Shown one piece after another: positions 1 through 13,975 of a stretch of 64,000 nt of DNA. The notes under the pieces are model-generated. The model had not been told where the DNA came from. It ran no database searches and saw only the letters and a program-made list of their open reading frames with translations. The stretch is from the NCBI GenBank assembly GCA_004335835.1, contig RWJK01001250.1, positions 38,248-102,247 on the forward strand. Direction: 5' to 3'. This DNA comes from Scenedesmus sp. ARA3 (Eukaryota; Chlorophyta; Chlorophyceae; Sphaeropleales; Scenedesmaceae). Each line of letters starts with the position of its first letter. Within the stretch, counting starts at the first letter, position 1. A program made the translations under genes and the position numbers.

Positions 1-415
1 TTGTTGATCAGTTGAATTTGGGGTTTTCATAGCGCTTGCCTGCAGCAAGTCAGCTGCTACGGAAGTTCTCTTACCACAAGTTCACCGCAGCATCAACATC
101 ATCCATCATGGCCCGGTTTTGATGAAGGATACAGGAATTTGATGAAAGTATTCGATCATTGCCGGATCGCGATCATGGCGGTGGTCCCGAACAATCGCAT
201 AATGTTCCGGGCGCAGCGAGGGGTGCAAGGAAACAGAGTGATGTGGTGCCTGTGGCACATCCTGCTGCTCGAGTGAGACTCACTAACTAAAATCAGTAGT
301 TGAGATGCATGCATATAGCATCTGGAGGAATTTCTGATAGTCTCAGCATGCATAGCCTGCTCCAAACTGCTGTCACCAGCCAGGCTCATGAGCCTGATCA
401 TCACAGTTTCTGTGT
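1..415. other. Upstream flank, no gene recognised
   Basis: No open frame here resembles a known protein. The stretch precedes the metallopeptidase gene and may hold its promoter and a first exon, because the following frame has no convincing start codon of its own. A TTTGTGCAG acceptor-like sequence ends near 423. Confidence 0.4.
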
Positions 416-2149
<1,734 letters not shown>

Positions 2150-3231
2150 GCAGGACAGCACGTTAGGGTTGAGTTCAACCGCGTGGCTGGAGGCTAATGT
2201 CAAAACACAAAGAGGGCTGCCAAGTCTGTTATTTCAGGTTGCAGTAGCTGCAGCTAGGCTGCGAGTTACTGTGGACGTGGTGGTTTACAGCAAAGAAATG
2301 CAGCAGTGAATTTCCTGTTGTGAATGCTGTTTGCCTGCTGTACTTGCTTGCAGCAGCTGTGAACGTTTGGCATGCTCGATGCAGCTGCAGAACAAAATGA
2401 TGTCTTCGTGCTTCTTGAAATTGAGAAAGAACGATGCGGACAGTGTGATGATGCTGACACATGTGTTGGGCTGGAATTGGCATAGTGGTTGGTTTGCAGG
2501 CCATTGATATGCAACAGCAAGAACTTTGTTGATTGGTCAAGTGCTAGATAATGTTGCGGCTTCAGAGCAGATCTGCTGGTGTGCTGCTGATGAAGCAAGC
2601 GGTCACCGGGTGTATGTCGGCCGTACGAGTTTGTTGGTGTGCAACAAGCAACACTCAATGAGAAATGTGATGGTACATACATACAAATTTACCCTGTGTT
2701 ATTGAGTGCGCACTATGCTGCTGTTTTTGATGCTGGTGGGTGGCAGACTGCAGCACAGCTGTGCTGGCGCCGCACCCCCAATGAATTTTCCATCTCCAAT
2801 GTTTGGGGGAAGCTGATGTGCCTGCTGCGGCAGTCAAATGCTCACGTTACATGCATTAGATTGAGTTTTCATTGATTTTACGTTTCGCGCAGCAGATATA
2901 CTGGGACCCAGCTGCAACCTGATGCGGTCAACCCGGCAGTCAATCTGCCAGCACTGCTGTCAGCGGATGACTGATCTCTTTTGCCAGCGAGCTACGATGA
3001 AGGACACTCGATTGGTAAAAGTATCTGCGTCACTTTTCCATGCCATATTCATGCCTTCAACGTTGCTTCAAGGCTCAACGGAGCTTGTACGCGCGCGTAA
3101 ACTTGTCATGACAGTGTCCTGCCTTTTCCACCTCTTCGTTTCAATAAAGCACGCGTTTACCTGATATCCTCACTGCAAAAGGCGGGGTTGAAATCGTGAA
3201 CGTGTGCTCCCGGGCTTGTGCCTTCTGTCAG
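2150..3231. other. Intergenic stretch, no gene seen
   Basis: This lies between the metallopeptidase stop and the IFT70 start. It is poorer in CAG/CTG than its neighbours, and its open frames are short with no family resemblance. It presumably holds the 3' UTR of the first gene and the promoter of IFT70. No clear polyadenylation signal was picked out. Confidence 0.5.
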
Positions 3232-6200
3232 ATGGCAGCATTCGGACAGCAGCAAAGCAGGCTAGCAGAGGGCCAAATCACGCAAACAATTTACGGTCTC
3301 ATCAGGGATGGCAAATTTGGCAGTGCTATTGAACATCTTACACAGCAGCTGCAGGTGTGCAGACAGCACAGCAGATGTACAGGCTGCTGCTCCTTGGCGA
3401 TGTTGTGCACAAAGGTCCCCAAGCACCATGATCGCCCAAACCTGACATCTGATGAATACCTGATGGTTTGTTACCTTTTTTTCAACGCTTGCTGCAGTTT
3501 TTTCCCGACAGCAGAGCTGCGCTATCACTGCTGGCGTATTGTCAATATCACTCTGGGCAGTATGAGCAGGCAGCATCTACGTGAGTCTGCAGCTATGTAT
3601 GCGCTCCTTCAGCTGTGGAGGACTTCCTCCTACACATCCCCAAGCACATGCAGATGTAATCAATGCAGACGCGCGTCGATTAGGGCAACAAATATAGCTG
3701 CATGTACCCATTGCTGCTTTTTGTGATGCCATGCAGGTATGAACACTTAGGCCGCATATGTCCCAGCAACGACAGCTACAGACTGTACTGTGCTCAGGCT
3801 ATGTACAAGGTGGGCAGCACAAACAGTGATTTACAGAGCTTCCTGCAAACAGCTACTGCAGGAGTGCAAGCAGCAGCCCTGCTGGACACCAAACACAGTG
3901 GCAGGGACATGTAGTCAGCGGCTCACTGTTTGAAAGCACTTGTCGGCTGCAGGAGGAGTTGCCTGCTCATTAGCAGCAGGGCTATGCAGTCAGCAGGAAC
4001 TTGTGTGTACGCAGTTGTTGGATGCAACATAAGGAAATGCTGTGCAACCTGGCTTCTGCCTGGCACAGGCACGGACGGTGCTCTCATAGCAGTTGTCATG
4101 CGTGCCTGCAGGCTGGTATGTTTGCAGAGGCATCCAAAGCAGCAGTGCGCATATCAAGTCCTGAGCTGGCCAGCCAGGTCAACACCCTGCTGGCAGTCAA
4201 CGCTTACGAGCAGGATGACCTGTCAGGTGGGGCAGCACCAGCAGCTGAGCATTGTTGGCAACAGCAGCTGAGAATAAGCAGGCATGTGCATGCAACACAG
4301 GCTTACATGCAGCTGCACTCCACGCTGATTGTGTTCGTGTTCATCCTGCTGCTGTTGATCTAAAAACAGCATCAGCTGTATATGATCAGCAGATGGTCTT
4401 ATGTACATGTTGTTGCCATCTGCGCTGGATGTTGATGGCAGGTTGCCGACGGCAGCTGGACCGGTGCGTGAGCACAGCAGGCTGTGAGGTGGAAGTTGCC
4501 ATCAACACGGGCTGTGTGCTGTTCAAGGAAGGGGACTATGCAGGAGCAGCAGCGAAGTTCAATGAAGCAGCAGCAATTGAGGGCTCGCAGGTGAGGGGCA
4601 TGATCAAACGCTGCTGGTTGGTTTGCCTTCTTGAGTTGACTTCATGATGACTGTAATACAGCAGCTGCTGTGAAGCCAGCGAGCAACAACGTGTAATTGC
4701 ATGCAGCTACTGCAGGAAAGCAAGCAGTGTTATGTGTGATGCAGAAACCTTAGTCATACACTCTCACAGAACACCACACTGCTGCTGCCTGCTGCTGTAG
4801 CCTGAGCTACAGTACAACCTGGCGCTGTGCTGCTACAAGCTGAAGCAGTACAGCCAAGCGCTAAAGCACCTGGCAGAGATTGTGGAGAAGGGTGTGAGGG
4901 AGCATCCAGAGTTGGGCATTGGCAGGTGGGTCGCCTCCTGCAGGAATATGTGGCATGCTGGTCTTGCCATGACATGCATGCAGCTGGCAGCAGCAGCTGG
5001 TGTTGCCTATGCCACATTCGCCCATCAAACCAGCCGCAGCACCTTGCTGAGACGCACTATGCCACACATTAAATCAATGAGCCAGAAGTGCGCCCTGTTG
5101 TTAAGCACAAGGTCCCAGCGCGCAGTGCCGCACTACTGGCCTAATGGCAGTAGGGATAGCTGTTGAAAAATACTACATAAGACTGCTACTGCCTGCTGCC
5201 GCTGCAGCCAGCTGGATGGCGTGGAGGTGCGCAGCGTGGGCAACAGCCAGGTGCTCAAAGAGACTGCGCTGGTGGAGGCGTTCAACCTCAAGGCAGCAGT
5301 GGAGATTGTGATGAAGAACAACGCCGCAGCAGCAGAGGCCCTTGCGGACATGCCACCAAGGTGACCGCATATGATGTGTTGGGTGCCATAGCATGCTGTG
5401 CCATGCTGCTAGATAAGCAGCTAAGCAAGCGTTGTTCTCAAGAAACTGTCAGACCATCATGGCAGCTGGCTTCGACAACTGTGCACAGTCACAAGCAGCA
5501 CATGTCTGACGCCCTCATGCCTCCACCCCTGCAGGTCTGAGTCCGAGCTGGACCCAGTTACGCTGCACAACCTGGCACTGGTGTCCATGGAGCGAGACCC
5601 GGGTGCTGGCTTCAAAAAGCTCAACTTCCTGCTAGGCAGTGGCGCCATGCCCCGCGAGACGTTTGCCAACCTGCTGCTGCTGTACTGCGCGCCGCAGCAC
5701 GGCTTCTTTGACCTAGCTGCAGATGTGATGGCTGAAAACCCGGGCTACTGCAGCAGCCTGATGGACAAGGTGAGACACTTTCATGCACAAAGAACGACTA
5801 AATGCTTCGGTAAAGTCATGGCTTCTTGGCTGGTGTAGTGCCTGTGGATTGTGTGTGCTTGTGCCACGCGTGCTTTGTGGCTGTGGTTTTAATTGCTGCA
5901 ACATGGGTGGTATGCGTGTATGTGTGTTGCTTGCAGGACTTGCTGGAGCTGCTGCAGTGCCTCATCAATGGGCGGCAGCAGCCGGAGGCCTCACTGCAGC
6001 AACTAGACGAGCTGGCAGGCCGCCACATAGAGGGCCTGCGCGCGCTGACCAAGGCCATACAGGATGCACGGCTGAGCAGGAACAACGACGCCATACGGGC
6101 AGCAATACAGCAGTACGATGAGGCGTTGGAGCGCTACATACCAGGTGGGCTGCTCTACCTTTTTGAGAGTTATTGACTACGCATTGATGAAGCACAGCAG

Positions 6201-7978
6201 TGTTCTGCTGCAGGCACTCGCGGCAGGCACGTTTATGTTGTCTAACAGCCAGCCTTGGGGACACATGCTGTGTGCATGGATGGCGTGCCAGTATGCCTGG
6301 GCAGCATGCCTGCACTCATGTGCCAGCAGCAACCGTATGCACCTGACATTCTTCTGTTTGACAAACGGGCTCACGCTGTATTGACCCCATTGCTGTTCCA
6401 TGTTTGTACATCCTGCTGCTGCAGTGCTGATGGCCATGGGCTCTGTATTCTGGGAGCGCGGCGCGTACAGCGCACTGGAGCACCTGTTCCGGCAGAGCGC
6501 CGAGTTCTGCAGCGAGCACGAAGCCTGGAAGCTCAACGTGGCACACACCTTCTTCATGCAGGTGAGAAGCACTTGTGCTGGGGCAGCAGGCTGCAGGTGC
6601 ACACCAGGCACCCAACTAGCAGCACAATGCCATGCCTTGCAACCAGTCCAAGCTGGGCCACGTGTCAAAGTGCTGGGCACCGCGAGGAATGCCTGCGTTG
6701 TGCTGGATGCATGTGAGTGGCTAACGCTAACGTATCAGTATATACTTTTGTTCTGTGTGTCTGCAGGAAACGAAGTACCGCGATGCCATTCGCTACTACC
6801 AGCCGCTGGTGGCAGCCAATGCGTCCAACCTGCTGGGGGTGACCGCGATTGTGCTGGCCAACCTGTGTGTCAGCTACATCATGACCAGCCAGGTGCGGCC
6901 ACCTTGTGCTGGCCAGCCATGGTTGCATGGATAGTATATCCTGCTGTGCTACGAAATGGCATACTTTGGCAGCTAAAATAGTCAAGGCAGCAGCAATGGC
7001 GATGGTAGTGACTTGGTGATGTGTGCCAATCTGAAGCATCTATGCCTTGGCTGGCAAAGATATGCAAAGCCATCACCATGTTCCAGGTTCAACTGTTAAC
7101 TGCGGTGCTGCCCCTGGCGCTGCTGCAGAACGAGGATGCTGAGGAGCTGATGCGCCAGGTGGAGCGTGAAGAGGAGGCAGCAGCTGCAGCAGACCCTGAG
7201 GGCCTGCAGCTGCACCTGTGCATCATCAACCTCGTCATTGGCACACTGTACTGCTCAAAGGTGCGCGGCAGCGGAATGGTGTGGGCCACTAGCATTGGCA
7301 GTGTGCTGGGCTTGCAATACGAGCGCATGGAATCGTATGTGGCTGGTGTTTTCTGAGCAGGCAGGTGTTTTGTTGAGCTGGTGTTGACCAGTAGTTTGCA
7401 ACTGCGTGCCGCTGCCTGCCTGCAGGGCAACTACGAGTTTGGCATTAGCAGGATCATCAAGAGCCTGGAGCCGTACCACAGCAAGCTCAGCACAGGTGCG
7501 GCACGGAATGAGTACGCCAGGCGCGGGGTTTGTTAAATTGCCTTTTGACTGGTGTTGGCAGCTGCAATGTCTGCCAGCCTGCGCAAATATGTGCTTTGGA
7601 CACGAGCCTGCTGCCAGTCTTTGAGCAGTAGCCAAAACACAGGATGCGGCTGCTGACATTTGCTGTGTGATTGCTGCTGTGTCCCCTGTGCCGACAGACA
7701 CGTGGTTCTACGCCAAGCGCTGCGTCCTGTCGCTGGCTGAGGGCCTTGCAAAGCACATGATCCCTTTCAAGGAGGCCAGCTGGCAGGAGGTGCTCACGTT
7801 CCTGCAAGATATAGAGAAGGTCGGCAAGTCCATCCCAGCCGCCTTTGCAGGAGCAGGGGCCGCAGGCGCTGGCGTGGGTGGAGGCGTGCAGCGGCGGCTG
7901 AGCAGTGAGGAAGCCACTGTGGCGAGCGAGGCGCGGCAGCTGCGTGGCATGTTCTCAAAGCTGCAGCAGATGGCGTAG
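3232..7978 (+). CDS. IFT70: Intraflagellar transport protein IFT70 (TTC30 / DYF-1 / fleer)
   Basis: TPR-repeat subunit of the IFT-B core, which carries cargo along cilia and packs against IFT52 and other IFT-B proteins. The 14 exons are 3232-3354, 3498-3580, 3737-3809, 4112-4226, 4481-4590, 4801-4925, 5208-5360, 5535-5769, 5937-6144, 6425-6561, 6767-6892, 7129-7260, 7426-7495 and 7698-7978. They sum to 1971 nt, giving 656 aa, the usual length for this family. Recognisable blocks in family order are YRLYCAQAMYK, INTGCVLFKEGDY, REHPELGIG, VEVRSVGN, ALVEAFNLKAA, LDPVTLHN, LLLYC, FFDLAADV, WKLNVAH, VLANLCVSYIMTSQ, LVIGTLYCSKGNYEFGISR and SLEPYH. The start is the first ATG of the MAAFGQQQ exon. 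The C-terminus has an Ala/Gly-rich insert (AFAGAGAAGAGVGGG). Unlike most neighbours, its introns show no copies of adjacent exons. Confidence 0.97.
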
Positions 7979-8200
7979 CTGGAGCAGCGAGAGCAGTTAC
8001 ACCTGCTGGCTAGCACACGCTGCATGTTTGCAGAGCCGGGGCAGCCTGCCTTCTGCGGCAGAAGTTGGTCCATGTGACTTGCATGGCTGCAAGCGGCCAT
8101 GCATGATCCAAGTCTTGACATCTCTGACCTTGAAAAGCCAATGACCTGCATGTTATGCGGCCGTGCTTGGCACGAAGTAGTTCACCATCCAAGTTGGCTG

Positions 8201-8230
8201 ATGTTGATCAACATCGAATTCATGAATTCG
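8201..8230. other. Two abutting perfect palindromes in the IFT70 3' flank
   Basis: A 14-bp palindrome (ATGTTGATCAACAT, 8201-8214) is followed without a gap by a 16-bp palindrome (CGAATTCATGAATTCG, 8215-8230), about 220 bp after the IFT70 stop. Each could fold as a hairpin in the 3' UTR or be a protein-binding site. Confidence 0.85.
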
Positions 8231-8401
8231 TGGCTGTAGCCACTGCAGCCTGCTTTTGAAATAGCGCAGCCGGAAGTTCACAGCACTTTCAGCAGGAATA
8301 AATCTGTTTGTCGGTGGTTGAACACTGGCATTGATCATAGGTGCGTGTCATTGCTGTGCCAGGCTGGCACTGCCAGCAGAACAGCTCGGTTGAATTTTGA
8401 A

Positions 8402-8406
8402 TGTAA
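8402..8406 (+). terminator. Possible TGTAA polyadenylation signal for IFT70
   Basis: TGTAA is the usual polyadenylation signal of chlorophycean nuclear genes. This one lies about 425 nt after the IFT70 stop and before the next start. A five-base match can occur by chance, so support is weak. Confidence 0.3.
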
Positions 8407-8610
8407 CATGTGGACTGCTGGTTAGGGTTGCACAGCGAACGCACAACATCGCAGTTTGTACTTGCAGTGATTGCAAGTAATTCGATTGCAGGCTTGAAAA
8501 TTTAATTCAGTAGAAGTGCCGTGCAGGCCGGACCGTGCTGGTCCGGAGAAACTGAAAGTACCGGGAAACCCGTGTGCTGCACCTCTGCTTGCACACGCTG
8601 GCATGAACAC

Positions 8611-11600
8611 ATGGCGTTCTGGACAGCTGCTAGCAAATCAAACCAGGCACCTAGCCTGAGGCCAGCTGCTGGGCCTGCCAAGCCCCTGACAGTGCTGCTG
8701 CACTGCCCCAGTGATTTCAACACACTAGTACGCTTGAAGATCAGGCTACCAAACAACCAGCTGGCAGCAGCAGATGAAGATGATGATGAGGCTGTGGTTA
8801 CTGCTAGTGCCACAGCTCTGGCACGGCTTCACAGGCTTATCATTGGAATTGAGGCCAGGTCAGCAGATGTTGCTAAGCTGTCAGTCACAGAAGTGCTGCA
8901 GCCACCAGACACGCTGCAATTGCTGTGCCAGAAGGTGAGCAGGCATACGAAACTTTCTTTGCAATGTGGCTTCATGTGACTAGGAAACTTGCCCCTGCAG
9001 TGATACTTGACAGCAGCACGGCACAAAACTGGACACGTGGTTTCCTGCAAGCAAAGGGCAGCACTGCAGTTGTAGCTGCAGTCCAACAACCCTGCGACAT
9101 GTTGTGTTGATGTGTGAATAATCTACCTGCCTAGTGAATTGCAGCGTCGCCTACCTGTTGGATGCCTACTGTACATAGTGCATGCTGCGATCCCCACGCA
9201 TGTGTGCTGCGTGTCCTGCAGGCAGTTGCTGGCAGGATGTTCAAAGGCCTGATGCCCCACCAAGCAGCCCTGGGCTTTGTATTAGGCGATGTCAAATCCT
9301 GCATCAGCCTAACACCCCTAGGGCTCTGGGAGCAGCATGAAGCGCTGCAGACAGCACTTGTCAAGGCTCTCACAGGCAGCAGCTGCGGCATCAGCTGCAG
9401 CAGCAGCAGGCCCAACAGTTTTGCAGGAGCAGCAGAAGTGCTTGCAGGAAACAGCGCAGCAGCAGCAGCAGCTGGTGCAAAGTGGATGTGCCTCAGCAGG
9501 AACAAGCTGGTATCCTGCGACCTGCTTTCCTGCAAGCCAGGGCAGATGGCCACTGCAGCTTGTGTGGAGCTTGAAGCGCGTGCACAACCACCCAGCAAGC
9601 TGCTGCTGATGGTCAAGTCAGCAGGTAGGTGTTGGCTTGATACTTGCAGGACAGCAACAAGCCGGCGTCATATCTAGAACGGGATGCTGCAGAACGCTTG
9701 CACAGCAACACTACAACCTCAGAAGTTGACGCTTGACCCAACGTCCGCCTTAACTGGTGCAGGTACTGTCAAGTTCCGGCCATTCTCGCCCATGCAAGCA
9801 CTGATGGCAGAAGCCAAGTCGCTGGCAGCACCACTGCAGCGCACAGACAATGATGCAGCGCTGCTGGAAGACCGCAGCAAGCTCGCTGCTGCAGCACGGC
9901 AGCTGGACGGCCGCCAAGTCAAGCTACTGCCAGATGAGCGGTGAGCAGCTTGGACTCGGAAGGTGCCTTCTGTGTGCTGTGTGACATGCTGTTGCGCAGG
10001 AAACACAAGGATGCAACGCCCTGCAATGGACCTGTGCTGTTACTAGCCTGAGAAGCAGTGAACCATCACGGCTGTGAAACAGCAGGCACTTGGCTAAGCA
10101 GCCAAGCTGCATAATCGCAGCACAGCGTGCAGGCTGACATGAGCGGGGTTTGCTGCCGCGCAGGGTTGCATTCATCAAGTCCCTGCAGCCCTGCCCAGCT
10201 GACGCAGCAGTTCTGCAGCAGCTGTGTGACCACTGGCTGGGCTGCTACGGCCTGCTGCTGCCCAGCTGCTTCCCTTTCATGGTGGGGTTGGCTGCACACC
10301 CTGAGGCGGAGGAAGCATCACTGCAGGTGGGCTACTGCTTGTTACACACGGTGCTACTAGTACTTGTAGTACAAGTACTGAATATATCTGGTGAAACTGG
10401 TGCTGGAACTGTTGCTCGCGGTTGAGAGGTGTTTGTTACTGCCAGCTGCTTTCCCCTTGACGGTGGGGGTGGCTGCACACCCTGAGGCGGAGGAGGCATC
10501 CCTGCAGGGATGGGGCCTCTGTGTGAGGTGCCATAGGGTTGATGATGATGACATGAACACAAGCAGTGGTGAGGGAGGTGGTGGAGAAAAAGAGGTCTTT
10601 CACAGGCTGCAGAACCTTTGTACATCACACACGCCCTTCACCAACTTCAGCGCATCAGCTGCCACCAACCTTCCACTACTGACCGCTGCATCCACCGCTG
10701 CAACCTGCGCTTGCCAGGTACCTAGCTGCTGCGTGCTGACCAGTCTAGGTCTGTCCCTGCTGCCTGGCTTGGTCCCTGGAGGCAGGGAGTTTGGCAGTGC
10801 GCTACAGCAGCTGCTGCAGTCACTGCAGGGCAGTAGCCTGAAGCTGCTTGGCAGCAGCGGCTTTCAGCTGGAGGCGGCAGCTGCAGGTGGGGCTGACATG
10901 TGCGCTGTGCATCAGACCATGCAGAAAAAATGGAGACTTGTAGCAGATACAGCACATTGTTTGCTTTAAGTGTGGGCTCCTTGGCCAGCATCTCGTTTGA
11001 CTGATCTTGCTGGCGAGTTATGTCATGTGTGATGCTGCTATGAGGGTAAGTTATGAGGGTCACTGCAGGGCAGCAGCCTGCAGCTGCTTGGTAACGGAGG
11101 CAGCAGCTGCAGGTGCGGCTCGCATGTGCGCTGCGCATGAGGACATACTGCGGACTTCCAGCAGATGCAACACACGCGATGCTTAGAAGGGTGGGTTTTT
11201 CTGGCCACCATCTTGTTTTGCTGATCTTGCTTGCAAGCAATGTGGTGAGCGACGCTATGTTGAGGTGATGCCAACGTATGCGAATTGTCCACTAACAATT
11301 TATAACGTTCATGACCGCCTGCCTACTATGGTTTTGCTGCTGCGTTGTACAGGTGGAGCAGCAGGTGTTGGCGACAGCCTCATGCAGTTCAGCCAGCTCA
11401 GCCAAGGCGGCAGCACAGCGCCTGCAGCAGCAGAGGCTGGCGCCGCAACACTGCAGCCGAAGCAGTTCAGCATTGGCAGCAGCTGGACAACAGCCACAGA
11501 CCTGGGCAAGCTGCAGGCAGCAGCAAAGGCGGAGGCGGCAGCAGCAGCTGGCAAGCTTGGCAGTGCAGCAGTAGCAGCAGCAGCAGCCAAAGGGGCAGGG

Positions 11601-12596
11601 AAGCCAGCTGCTGCTGCTGCTGCTGTGCCTGCTGTACTGACGAGTTCAGCTGCTCAGCTGCTGGGTCTGCATGAAGTAGAAGACGCATCATGCCTGGTGA
11701 TTGCAGGTAGGCGGCAGCATCGAAGCACTGCTGTTTGGCAGTGCTGGACAGCCCTGGCTTATTGCAGCAGCACACTGAGAATGCTGAACTGGCCACTGCA
11801 GCTGTGGTGAGCCGACATGATACAGGCCAGCATTCCTTCATCATTTGCGCTGGTCTCCATTCGTCATGCTGCTGCTTTGCTTGCAGGTGATGCAGTTGAT
11901 GCTGGTGGCAGCGATGCTGGGCGGGGCACAGCTGGTGGCAGTGATACTGGTTGGCTTGCAGCTGGTAGCAGCAATGCTGGTTGGGGTTCAGCTGGCGGAG
12001 GTGCTGCACAGAGCGCAGCTGTACCCCGCAGGGCCAAGGCGCCCAGGAGCAGCCAAGACTGGAGCAAACTCAGGTCATTTCTTGATGAAAAGAAGACAGA
12101 AGAGCAGGCAGCAGCTGCTGCAGCTGCAGCAAGCAGGCCTGGTGGCGGCAGCAGCAGCAGCATAGGGCTGCCAGCAGCAGCAGGTGGCAGCAAGAGCAGA
12201 GCTGCGGGTGTTGCAGCTAGGCCGCCAGTTGCAAGGCCTGCAGTACCAGCAGGGCCGCCTGCTGCACCAAAGTTTGGCAGCCGCAAGCCGGCAGCAGCCG
12301 CAGCAGCAGTGCGTAAGCCAGCAGCGGCAGCAGCGAGCAAGGCCAACATTGGGCTAGCACTTAAAGCCAGCCTTGCTGCTGCAGCAGCAGCAGCAGCTGC
12401 TGAGGGCGGTGCTGGGGAAGGTGCAGCAGCAGCAGCAGCGCCTGCTGCACCTGCGCTTGCAGGACAGAAGCGGCCTGCTGCTGCTGCTGGTGCCAAGCTG
12501 CCGGCTGCTGCCAAGAAGCCAAAGGCAGCAGCAGATGGCAGCAAGCCAAAGGCAGCAGCAGGGGCCAGTAAAGCGAAAGCGGCAGCTAAGGCCACT

Positions 12597-12634
<38 letters not shown>

Positions 12635-13022
12635 AGGTGCTGTGCCAATGGCTGTTGCTGATGGTGCTGAAGCAGCAGCTGCTGGCGGCACTGCCGCAGA
12701 AGGTGCAGCAGCAGGAGCAGAAGGCGCAGCAGCAGCAGCAGCAGCCAAGCGCACCAAGATCAAGGCGTCTGACCTGGACATTGCAGCAGTGACTGCCAAG
12801 GTGCTTGCAGCGTATGCAGCTGGCGGAGGCAGCAGCCTGAAGGGCCTGAGTGTGCCAGAGATGCAGTGCTACCTGCGTGCCAATGGCCAGAGGGGTGGGC
12901 CGACTAAGAAGGCTGAGGTTGAGGCACGGCTGCTGGCACTGCTTGGGGGTGGTTCGGCTCCTGCAGCAGCAGCGGTGGCAGCAGCAGCAGCAGCAGGGGC
13001 ACCTAGTGAAGCAGTGGCATGA
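8611..13022 (+). CDS. Unrecognised 943-aa protein with C-terminal SAP motif
   Basis: Exons 8611-8934, 9222-9624, 9763-9940, 10164-10326, 10613-10886, 11353-11706 and 11887-13022 join in frame to 944 codons. The first four exons encode ordinary globular-looking sequence (e.g. LTVLLHCPSDFNTLVRLKIR, FKGLMPHQAALGFVLGDVK) that I do not recognise. The last two are Ala-rich with Lys-rich stretches (AAKKPKAAADGSKPKAAA), typical of disordered basic nuclear proteins. The final ~40 residues, LSVPEMQCYLRANG then GGPTKKAEVEARLLALL, match the helix-loop-helix SAP pattern that binds DNA in chromatin and RNA-processing proteins. A nuclear, DNA-associated role is inferred. Partial copies of exon 4 (10440-10510), exon 5 (about 11060-11115) and the last exon follow their parents. 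The 10613 acceptor is the least certain junction. Confidence 0.75.
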
Positions 13023-13975
13023 TTGTTTTCCACCAAGTGTTTGCCGCTGCTTGCAGCGTCTGCAGCTGGTGGCGGCAGCAGCCTGAAAGGGCTCAAGTGT
13101 GCCGGAGATGCAGTGCTACCTGCGGGCGAATGGCCAGCGCGGCGGGCCTACTAAAAAGGCTGAGGTTGAGGCGCAGCTGCTGGCTCTGCTTGGGGCTGGT
13201 GCGGCTCCTGCAGGGGCAGCAGCAGCAGCGGCAGCGGCAGCTAGTGAAGCAGCGGCATGATTGTAATCCACCAATTGTTTGCCGCTGCTGGCAGCATATG
13301 CAGCTGGTGGTGGCAGCATCGTGAAAGGACTCAGTGTGCCGGAGATGCAGTGCTACCAGCGTGCCAATGGCCAGCGTGAAGGGCCAATTAAAAAGGCAGA
13401 AGTTGAGGCGCGGCTGCTGGCACTGCTTGGGAATGGTGCGGCTCCTGCAGCAGCAGCAGCAGCTGTAGCTGCACCTGGTGAAGCAGCGGCAGTTTAGTTT
13501 AGCAAATGCGTGCCGCTTGCAGCGTATGCAGCTGGTGGTGGCAGCAGCCTGAAGGGCTCAGTGTGCCGGAGATGCAGTGCTACTTGTGTGCAGAATGGCC
13601 AGCGCGGCGGGCCTACTAAAAAGGCAGAGGTTGAGGCGCGGCTGCTGGCACTGCTGGCAGCAGGCCAGGGGGTGGGTGGGGGTGCAGCAGCAGCAGCAGC
13701 TGGGGCGCCTGGTGAGGCAGCAGCAGTTTAGCACAGTTGTCAGCCTGAGCGTGTTACAGCTGCCGCCTTTCTTCGCAAGGCTTGCGATGTTCGCAAGCCT
13801 TGCAAAAGTTTTGTGACGGTCTTGCGAGGCAGCTGTCGCCAGAGTGCAGCTGGTGCTTGCAGCAGTCTGAATGAGTCGAATGAGTCGAAGATGCCGTGCT
13901 ATCTGCGTGTGCATGGACCAAGAATTGGGCCTGCTTAAACGGCTGAGGTTGAGGCGCTTGCTCAAGTGTTGGTGT
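13023..13975 (+). repeat. Four degenerate tandem copies of the SAP-encoding terminal exon
   Basis: After the stop codon the SAP exon end is repeated with copy starts near 13057, 13295, 13523 and about 13850; the intact version starts near 12811. The period is about 228-246 bp. The first three copies are each preceded by a GCCGCTG/GCTTGCAG acceptor-like sequence. The 13295 copy keeps the SAP frame and stops at 13497. The 13057 and 13523 copies carry one-base indels just before the VPEMQCY block. The 13850 copy is heavily decayed. Confidence 0.85.

Noticed and set aside
11864..12799. Long - strand Ala/Leu-rich frame opposite the SAP gene
   Set aside because: It is a mirror of the GCA/GCC-rich coding strand. 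It has no homology-like blocks, and the + strand model is in phase over seven exons.
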